Made by a program: the position numbers and the translations under genes. A model generated the notes under the pieces. That model worked only from the letters and a program-made list of their open reading frames with translations. It had not been told where the DNA came from and searched no databases. DNA of 64,000 bases from Megalopta genalis (Eukaryota > Arthropoda > Insecta > Hymenoptera > Halictidae): contig NC_135014.1 in assembly GCF_051020955.1 (NCBI RefSeq), positions 4,720,501-4,784,500 on the forward strand, in the 5' to 3' direction. Positions within the stretch are counted from its first letter, which is position 1. Each line of letters starts with the position of its first letter. Positions 25,386 to 34,484 of this stretch are shown here, piece after piece.

Positions 25386-27621
25386 TATCACCCTCAGTTT
25401 TCGAAAAACTTTAATTTTTGTCGAATAATCTTATTTTGTATAAAAAGAGGCCTTACGTAAAAACTAAGAATATTAGAAAGTTCGGACTTATCTTAAATGA
25501 TAGAGGAGAGACTCCCGAATATATAGTATACTAGTATACTCGTTTATACTAGTCTTTAATTGAGGACCTTTCTGGAAAGGTAAATCGTTTTCGGAATATC
25601 GTTTCTAACTAACTGCCAAATGTTTAAGAATGTTTCCGTAAAACTTTATGTCAATATTCCAACAATTGAGATAACTGCAGTGTTCTTCGTTTACTTGGTC
25701 TCTGTTGCGTAGCTCGGCAACCGTTCACACACCCGGTTTTTGTTTCAGTAAATTCGCGCATTAAGATATTTTATTAAATTATCAATAAGTAATTTCTGAG
25801 TTAAGAAGCAATGGAAAAAAAACGCTTGCAAAAGGGAATATATTCAAAATACACAGTCATACTGCCAAATAAAATATAGAGCAAGTGGAAGCATTATTTG
25901 CTTCACATCATATTCTGGTACATCTACAACGTTCGATTTATGGAAAAATCGGTGCGCGGTGTACAACAGTTTAAAAACATTTAATTTTATTCTGTGAATT
26001 TTTCACGAATAAAGGAAGCGAAAGAAAAAGATGTTTGCGATTTATACAAATATTTCGATAATGAAAGCTGTCAATGGTTAGAGAACATGTTTAAAGAAAG
26101 TAATGAGCCATAATAAAAGATTAAATATTCAAAGTGGTAAAACTTGTTAAAAGTAATATTTTTTATTTTTCTCAAACACCTCAAGTAGTATAAAGTATAT
26201 GATTTTTTTGAAATATGTAGTCTAAATATATTTCTTGTATACATACGTTGCATATTTCTAGCAAATTCATTATTTAATTACTCCTTTTTCCTCGATTTAT
26301 AGAACATAGAACTGTTAAAATATATTAGTTTATTTTCAAAATGGTATTAATGTGCGTTACAAATTTATACTGAACACTTTAAGGGGTCAATAAATTTCAT
26401 TATGAGCCACTTAGTTAACAATTCAAGCATAGTTATGCATATATTGGCAAAACTAAAACGAAAACTTCTCTTCGTCTGGCACGACTTTACTACACAATAT
26501 CTAATTGTGTGGATATTTTTGAAAAGGAAACCGTCTAGTAACCGCGTTATAGTGACATCCGGTTCAGATAAATCGAGAAAATATCAACAGCGACGTGTGC
26601 ACGATGTTTTTCCGCCACACGGTCGGTGCGCTCGCTTGCCTCTTTTCGGGAGCGAAACTTACAGTACTGTCCCATGGGGCCCCAATTTTTGTATGTATGG
26701 TGTTTCACTTTTTCATAGATTTTTTCATGAAGCACCTATCCCATTATCACACTGTTGCTGCTTTTGAACAATTTCAATGTTTAATGGACGAATCCGAATT
26801 TATTGTCTATACAATAAAGTTCTTAAAAGGCGATAACTATCATGCGTGATTTTTTACAATTTTTCTACAGGAAAAGTGTAATAAGTGCATTTTAGGGCAT
26901 ATAAAGCATTTTTTCATCATTACAGTTATTATTAGGTTTAACAAATTTTAATATCAAATATCTGAATAGCATTGAATACGAATTTTATATTAATAGATAA
27001 TTATTAAAAATAATCATAGTTATTGTTCATGAATTATCGAAGTTTTAATTATTCCCAAATATGACAATATTTGGAGCTTATTAAATGGATTTGAAGGTAA
27101 CGCAAAGTCTATTTAGGCTTCATTCAATAGTATTTATTCATTAAATTTATTGTTGGATACTTCTGAATATTCCACTTCTGCGAAAAATTAAAAAAATCAT
27201 ATACAATTGTTACCATCTTTCAACAGCTTTGGCAAAACATCGTGCACGCGTTGCTGATTAATATTTTCCCGATTTGTCAGAACCGAACGTCGTTTTAAGG
27301 TAGCTATTAGACTGTTTCCTCTTGAAAAATGCGCACACAATCCGATGCTGTGTATTAAATTCGTGCTATAGACTAAGAACTTTTCATAAAATTATGAAAA
27401 TATAGGGTAAAAAATGCTACTCTTTTTGAACTTCGATGGATATTAACAAACACTTGAAATAAAATAAATTAAAAACTTATGTATATTTGGGATGCTCTTC
27501 TTTATCGTTTAAGATGAGTTCGAATTTTCTAATGTTCTTACTTTTTACGTAATGCCTATTTTTACCCAAAATGGGACCATTTTACAAAAATTAATGTTTT
27601 TCGAAAACTGAGGGTGATACA
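25386..27621. mobile_element. 2.2-kb element with about 120-bp terminal inverted repeats
   Basis: TATCACCCTCAGTTTTCGAA at 25386 is matched in reverse orientation at 27621, and similarity continues inward for over 100 bp (TTACGTAAAAA(C/G)TAAGAA, TTCG(G/A)ACT(T/C)ATCTTAAA). The interior has no intact transposase. A weak Cys-containing stretch near 25.87 kb recalls a BED-type zinc finger but is broken by a stop. Class unknown. Confidence 0.65.
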
Positions 27622-27764
27622 ATGATTACTTACTGTATTTTACTTTTGGTAAAACAAGGACAATATTAAAATGAGAAAAAACAAATAATTAAAGAAGTAT
27701 AAAATGATATAACCTAATATAAATTCTTTATTCCTTTTTTAGTACATTTAGCATTCTTTTATAA

Positions 27765-28890
27765 CTTCTTTTTAGCCTGATAAGTCTTCAGTATAGCTAC
27801 GGTCTTCTCAACTTTGGTCATTAGTAACTCGTTCTGCTCCAATATACAAGAGCTCTGGGTTATCAATCTTCAACAACGTTCCAGTGATCTTTCCAGTCAG
27901 ATTGGGACTCATATTAATATTCGGTCACCTTTTAAAACATAATAACTTTCCTAAAAGTGGACGAAATTACTTGTACTTTTTTAGATGTTAAAGAGACTAA
28001 TTTAGTAGACAATAAACACATTTTTTTTAAAATAGTAATTGATTCGAATAGAAAAAAGTAAGGAACTCGGGTTTAACTTTTTTGTCTGAGCTTATAATGG
28101 AAACTGTAAACAATGCATTTTAGAGATCCCTGTAACTTACAAGTATGCTGAAAATTTCATCGTATCGGTTAACGTTGCTACGAGTTATAAATAATTAAAG
28201 ACTATTCCACGACTTTTGATCAAAAACTTTAAGAAAGCACTTGTAGCTTGATTATGCATCAACCGATTTCGATAAAATTTTCATTATGCATGCAAGTTCC
28301 GGAGATCTACGAGAATCGATAGCAAAATTAAAACGAAAGAATTTTAGTTATTGTATATCTCCCAAAAGGTGTCTGAATATTAATGCGAGTCAATGTACAT
28401 ATGAATTAACGGGAAGAGACATACTCCTAACATTTGTGTCTGCTCTTGTGCTGGAACAGTTGCCAGCGTCGTGGCAGTAAAAGGTGGTAATCTACTCGGT
28501 TTTGAATATCAACAGCTTATTGAACAGGAATAGGAGCAGAGATTGCCATTATTTGATGTGTATTACACATATCCGAAGTGCATTTGTAATTTGATGGTCA
28601 GTTAAGAACTGTAACTCCCATTGTTGCTGGACTAGCCAGGAGATGACTTCGCATATTTGCACCAACCACCGTTTGTTGACCTACAACGAAAAATAATTAG
28701 CAGATATTCTTGTCCGTGACTTACAAATAGCAGAAATATTGTTCATTAAAACTTTCTTACCTGTAATAGATCTAGCAGACAAGACTGCCCAGATCTTCAA
28801 AAGCTGTACAAACTCTTATAATTTCCCATCATATTTAATTATTACTTTCTGACTAATAATGTTCCCACATTTTTCAAACCTTGCTTAAAA
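27765..28890 (-). pseudogene. Truncated PABP copy (3' part), decayed
   Basis: Clear similarity to PABP exon 4 (34485-34930), the following intron edge and a short piece of exon 3. Read on the minus strand, the MLLE region begins well (NLTGKITGTLLKID) but is thrown out of frame within about 20 codons. A 480-bp MITE splits exon 4, and the sequence equivalent to 35036-35730 is deleted. It ends at the duplication joint. It lies directly downstream of the TDRD7 second copy in the same direction, so its 3' UTR could serve that transcript. Confidence 0.85.
27913..28397. mobile_element. MITE inside the PABP pseudogene
   Basis: Ends GACTCATATTAATATTCGGT and, in reverse, GACTCGCATTAATATTCAGA; both run into CACCTTTT. 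The interior shares a TTTTCA-GC-ATGCATG-AAGTT type block with the MITEs at 21016-21660 and 33029-33723. It interrupts the sequence matching PABP exon 4. Confidence 0.75.
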
Positions 28891-29098
28891 TATGACTCTT
28901 TAAGCAGAGCAAATTTTGCTACAATTTTTTTCGTCTCATCTTCTGAACGTGCTTCGTCAAGATAATTGGAATATTCTCATGAGTCCCAATCTAAAAAAAT
29001 ATTCATATATTATATAACCGTATAACTTCTTGTTTGAAATTTATATAAAATTTCTACAAACCTTAACTTACACAAACCCCATGCGCTCCTTTGCAATT
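28891..29098 (-). pseudogene. Remnant of TDRD7 exons 5 (end) and 6 in the second copy
   Basis: Below the stop codon at 29099-29101 the copy still resembles the parent exon 5 end, intron and first part of exon 6, but in shifted frames with stops. It ends at the joint with the PABP fragment. Confidence 0.7.
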
Positions 29099-30722
29099 TT
29101 AATGGTAATGGTACTTATCCGATGAATAGGTTCTAGGAGATCTATCCCTGTAACTCTTCTTTCTAACTTCTTCCATAGATCGATAAGATGATCTAGGAGA
29201 ATGATCTCTGTACCCTTTGTAACGATAATAAGATTTATAACAAGTCTCCACATTGTTACTAACAGTCTTTGGTTTCTGATATATCTTTTCATCGCTCTTA
29301 TAATAGCAATCATCTTTAGACTTATAATAACTTTGGGCTGACCATACAGCTGCGTTGGTTTGTCTTTCCTTTAGTCTCTGAAAATATATAGAAATGAATC
29401 AAACATTTTTACAAAGAGAAAATTAAACATACATGTTAAAACCACTTACTTTACTTGGAGGTGTCGGTGGTATTGGATGAATGTATCTTGGTTTTTCATT
29501 ATTTAAATAAAAAGTAATTTTTATTGGTCGTAGATTTGTTGCGATGACTGTATATTTGCTACATAACATGTTTAAAGATTTGTAATATATACACATAAAT
29601 ATAATAATTAATACTAATAATAATACTAATAATTAATACTGTGGTATTAATTAGAAGGAACTGCATTTGTAATCATATATTCTACAAATAGGTAATCTAT
29701 TTATGTGATATAGACAGGAATTGTATAGTAGTATGTAGGGATGGGAATGAGAATGCATGACAAAAATATGTATATATAATTGTAAATGAAGTCCCTTATT
29801 TATGTTTATAATACTATACCTTCCAATCATACGGGAGGTATCAATAACATTTTTTATAGGACAAGGAACCTTCTTTGTTGTAGAAGAAACCTTTTCCGTC
29901 GGAGAAGGAATCTCTTTTGTCATATAAGAAAGATTTTTCGTCAGAGGAGAAACCTCTTGTGTCATAGAAGAAACTTTTTTCGTCGGAGAAAGGACCCTTT
30001 TCGTTGGAGAAGGAACCTTTTTTGTCAAAGTAGGAACTCTTTTTGTCGAAGCAGTAATCATTTTTGTCTTTACAGACTGATAATTTAGTACTGACTTTCG
30101 AGTATTCACCTACAACGAAGAAGCATATTGAATTAAATGGTTGTATAAAACATGGCATCGTATATAAACATTTATATACCAATCTTTTAGGTTCCTTAGT
30201 TGTTGTCTTTTGCTGCGAAACTAATTTTGAAATGTGTGCAGACTTAGAAGTAGGTATAGCTTGTATAAAATATTCCCCTTCTCTCTCACGAGTTTTAATA
30301 CCAGGAACAATATTTAAAAAATCAGCTAGAGTAGGATATCCAAGCTTCTTAAATGGTATATTCTCATCGAGAAGCATCTCATAATCCCCTGAACAGATTT
30401 TAATACAAATGTTAGTTAGTTCAATATAAAAACTAATCTACTTTAACCCTTTGCGGTCAAAGTAGTTCCTTCCTTTTAGTTTAGAATTTATTATAAGATT
30501 GTATAATTGTATGTATTATATAGTTGCACTATATGTGAATGTAATGGAAATTAGCTAAATAAGTTAATTCGAGAGATAACGTTGAATCTTGCTCGATGCT
30601 GATACACAAAGGGTTAAAGAAGGATTAATATTCTTGTACTTACTGCTTAAGTTATCAAATGTGAGGCCTCCCTTTGAAGCCATTAAACATGCTCGTATAT
30701 TTTTTATCACTTCGTCTTCCAT
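29099..30722 (-). CDS. LOTUS-only paralogue of TDRD7 (second copy, about 321 aa)
   Basis: Tandem copy of the TDRD7 5' half. Five exons keep the parent splice sites and join in phase: 30644-30722, 30180-30388, 29820-30109, 29450-29558 and 29099-29377 (TAA), 966 bp in all. The LOTUS domain (residues 1-75) is well kept: IPFKKLGYPTLADFLNIVPG. Exon 2 has the same length as the parent; exon 3 is 189 bp longer (nine 21-bp units), and exon 4 is 6 bp longer, so all length changes preserve frame. Exon 5 diverges into an Arg/Ser/Tyr-rich tail with two YRDxSPR motifs before the stop. Second LOTUS and all Tudor domains are absent. It could be a young functional gene binding Vasa-type helicases through its LOTUS domain (inference), or a pseudogene that has escaped stops by chance. 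Confidence 0.6.
29866..30075 (-). repeat. 21-bp coding minisatellite, 10 copies
   Basis: Ten head-to-tail 21-bp units, diverged in sequence but identical in length, inside exon 3 of the TDRD7 second copy. Translated, each is a heptad of the form T-K-x-V-x-S-P (for example TKKVPSP, TKRVLSP, TEKVSST). The parent exon has a single such unit (TKKVQRP), so nine units were added. Confidence 0.95.
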
Positions 30723-32350
30723 TATTTCTATTTTATATTGTGGATTTTAATAACAAAAAATAAAATATATAACATACAGTTGTAGTAGTCGGTAATAACT
30801 TTATTCTACAAACATTAATTAAAATTAATGTAAACCTGTTGCTGTATAACAAGAATAAGAATTACTAAATTTAATAATTCGGTAATAAATTTCATTTACA
30901 TATTTACTTTCGACTTACAGGATACGTATTTAGTTAAAAATCAAATTTCATGTTTACGTTTTAAGCATCGCAATGAGCGAATGTTTCGATAAAACATAAA
31001 CAAATGAAGATTCATAACACACTCATTTATATAGTGTCAATCTAATAAATAAATTGTAATAATAACAAATTCAAAGAAATAAATTAAATACAAAATAAAT
31101 TAGTCTTTCCAATAGTTCCTGATGTATCAATCGACAATCGCCGACAACTGACAATCGCGCCGGTACATATTCTAGAACGCGGCAAAATTGATAAATTTGT
31201 CAGATAAATTCGAACGAGAGGTCAATTTCTATTAATTGTTTGAGATAAAGAAAACACGAAAGTTCTTATTGAAATATGTGCCAAAAATTTCTTAATATTT
31301 TAATATATCACTATCAATTCGCAAATGTCTGTTTTCATTTTTCTATTCCAATGACAAAAATCTTTCATTGCACGATTACTATTCACTACACGTTTCAGCT
31401 TGAACGAATTTAAGATTAAAAATTTTAATTCGAGCAAAGATATAACATTGCCTATAAATCAACATAAATATATTTCAACATAAATAAAAATCTTGAAACT
31501 TGCTATACAATTCAACAGAATCCGACACCACTATTAGAAGTTTCGAAGTTTGCCTTTCAACAAATGCTGTTCAATTACATATTAGTTTCGTCAGAGATTC
31601 AAGAATAATAAATCTATCGCGTAGTCTAAAGTTTTATAATAACTTATTTTGTTGAAATAAAAACATGGCCAACTTGACATCGTATAAATTGATATATAAA
31701 ACCAATTCTCCATGGCTTTTTAAGGAGTTATTAACGCAAAACCTGAACCAATCAAGCAGCGGATACGGCTTACGAATTTTGGCGCGATAACGAGCTTGAC
31801 ATAAGATTGGTTGTAACAGTGAGACGCCAGCAATATTCGCTCTCTGATCGGAGTAGATTTTTCATTCCTAACTCATTAACGAAATCATAATCAACATTTC
31901 AGCAAAAAAAATTATTTCAAATCACACATTTACGGGTGTAACGCGAGTTCTGAAATACCTTATATATGTATACACAGACAAATCGAGACATACCTTCTTC
32001 TTCAATCATCGCACGTGTAGAAAAAGTCACAAAGACGTCCACTTCGAAACTTCGACAAAACTGAATCACTTCCTGCAGACGTCGATCAGTATTTGGCAAC
32101 AACTCGATTCATTCTAATAGTCCCTCCTGTTCATCTCTCAAAAGGCCTCTCAACCTCTCGAAGAGGCTCGTTCCTGGATTCCATTTCCATCACACCTTTG
32201 TAAGTAGCAGCCAACCTATCACCATTCTGCCTATGTGAGCGGAATTCTTCGCTCGACCAATCGATTCCTTCGTTGCTCTCTGTGCCACATTTCGATGGGC
32301 CAATCAGCAGACAGAAGCAAAACAGCGGAACATTTAATGAACAACGAGCA
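30723..32350 (-). promoter_or_regulatory. Promoter and non-coding first exon of the TDRD7 second copy
   Basis: Copy of 18434-20020. The donor AAG/GTATGT at 31994 and two CCAAT boxes (about 32.25-32.31 kb) are kept. No additional gene is seen. Confidence 0.45.
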
Positions 32351-33028
32351 AATACACGTGTTCGAGCCAGCACAATGCTTCCGAGACTCGGACCTTTCCT
32401 ATTCAATTCCCTTTTTTTATTGTAGGTACCAGCAAATCAAAGCTGCACGACACATGGTGCTTGAGTATACCTATGCAGCTAGATGGGTACAAATATAATT
32501 GACTACCCTATATCATCGTTCAAAAATCCGTTAACCGAAATTAAGTTTCCCTTTTACTATGATTTCACTTTCGACCTACCTGGGTTGTGGATGCACCAAT
32601 CCAGAAATTAGGAAATTAAAAATCAGAGCCAGTCTCTTGGTATAAAATATGCAGAATAATCATATAACTATGAAGCGTGGATATTCTAGAATAATATTTG
32701 CTATACAATGCGCACAGTTACATAATTATAGGTGTCATTACTATTTCAAGAAAATAACCACAGAACGAGAAAACGAATTTACACTGATAAGAAAAAAACT
32801 AATTTCATGTTACTGCACAAATTTCGTTTATTGTTTCTGTAAATTCTCTTGATCTCTTCTGTAAATCTATATAATCCGGTTTAGCTATTACAAAGCAACT
32901 TTATATGTTTTTGCATGTTTATGCAACCATATTTTCGAAATTTTTTCTGCTGTTGCAGTTTTGCGAATATTAAAAGGACATTACTTCTTAAGATTTAGAG
33001 AATATTATATGAAATATACTAGAATATA
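32351..33028. other. Non-coding right-unit DNA
   Basis: Aligns in blocks with 22.07-22.2 kb and 24.3-24.49 kb of the left unit up to about 32.72 kb; the rest is AT-rich. No gene seen. Confidence 0.5.
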
Positions 33029-33723
33029 CAGTAAGGAGCAAAGTTAAGTCAACACTTTTAAAATGGTATAACTTTTTTAAAACTGGTCTAAATGACATGA
33101 ATTTTTCTGTAAATGTTAAAGGGACTATATAATGACGCTGTATAATGACTAAAATACTTTTTTCGTAATTTTGCTATTACTTGGAATGAAAATAATATAA
33201 AAAGCTCTTGTTTTGTCACTTTTTTATCTAAACCTACAATGAAAATTTAAATAATGCATTTGGTATTTTCTCGGTAACTTACACGCATGTTGAAAACATC
33301 GAAGTCGGTTGACGCATATTCAGTCTCTGAAACACGTAGAAATGACCTATTTTTCGTTAAAATTCGTGAAGAAACTGTGATTTTCGCTATCTTTAATTGT
33401 TTACAGCTCGTGTCAAGATAAACGGATTTTGATGAAATTTTCAGCATGCATGTAAGTTATGGAGTTAACTATATGCATGCTGAGTTAACCAAATGTATTT
33501 TTAAAATTTGTATTACAGACTCAGATAAGAAAGTGAAAAATGAGTCTTTTTATATTCTTTTTATCCTAAGTAATATAGCGAAATTTAAGAAAAAGTATCT
33601 TATTCATTATTTATTGAACTAGTTCCTCTAACATTTACCGAGAAATTCAAGTCATTTAAATCAGATTTAAAAAAGTTATATCGTTTTAAAAGTGTTGACT
33701 CAGTTTTGCTTTCCACTTACTAT
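33029..33723. mobile_element. Long-arm MITE
   Basis: About 695-bp hairpin. Left TACAGTAAGGAGCAAAGTTA; right end in reverse TATAGTAAGTGGAAAGCAAA; arms continue with AGTCAACACTTTTAAAA, TATAACTTTTTTAAA and TAAATGTTA(A/G)AGG. No protein inside. It is absent from the corresponding place in the left unit as far as can be aligned. Confidence 0.8.
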
Positions 33724-34484
33724 ACATACAGAACGGACCATCGGATTTGTAATGCTAATAGTTTTCCTGTAATGACCTCAAAAACTGCGCAATGACTGAA
33801 AGTTTTTGGGCAAATTTTTTTATATCGAAGTTTCATTAATTCCGAAAAAGGTCCGACTGCAACAGTATGCTGACAGTAGTTTAGAGAATTGAACTTAAAA
33901 AATCCTAAATTATGTAAAAATTGCATTTATCCTTATAATTATTAACCGTCGGTAAAATAGTACATCCTTATACAGATTCCTTATAAAAATATTGTACTTA
34001 TTACGGAAGGAATGAAAAATTGTGGATTTACTTCTATAAATAACGTGATATTGTAGTCTAAATAGTTTAAATAATTTATTTCAAATGTCTTTACATTTAT
34101 ATATATATATATGTACCAATGATAATAAAACTGTAACACCAAACACAAATCTTAGAAAATAAAGAGTATGATTATGATTTAGGAGACGAGGATAAGAATA
34201 AACTCATTTGATAGTTTTAAAGGAAAATTTATTATCATAAAACTTGATGAAAAACCCTTTCACGATCAGTTATTAATTCTGAATAACAATTTTTTCTGTC
34301 ATTCTTGCTTGTACTAATCGTTGAAGCCATCATAAAGCTCTTTAGAAGTAATCTCTTTTTAAACTAAGAATAATTGCAGAATGAGGAAGAAAAAAATTAA
34401 CATTGATACGAATAATTAAAGAAGGAGCTGTGGCTCCTAAAAAAAAAGAGTAAAATCTTATATTAGGCTATTATTTTAAGATGT

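Larger units (their letters stand above)
16807..28890. repeat. Left unit of a large direct tandem duplication
   Basis: This unit runs from TDRD7 exon 6 through the TDRD7 promoter to a truncated 3' part of PABP. Its right end, about 28890, joins directly to the second unit. Landmarks in the same order in both units are TDRD7 exons 6 to 1, the non-coding first exon and CCAAT boxes, a CACGTGTTCGAG block (22.07 and 32.36 kb), a CGTTAACCGAAATTA block (24.33 and 32.53 kb), and PABP exon 4. It is about 12 kb against about 6.9 kb for the right unit, because of transposon insertions. Confidence 0.85.

Noticed and set aside
26402..26849. Two overlapping plus-strand frames in a GC-richer block
   Set aside because: No domain, no splice context, and inside a transposon-like element.
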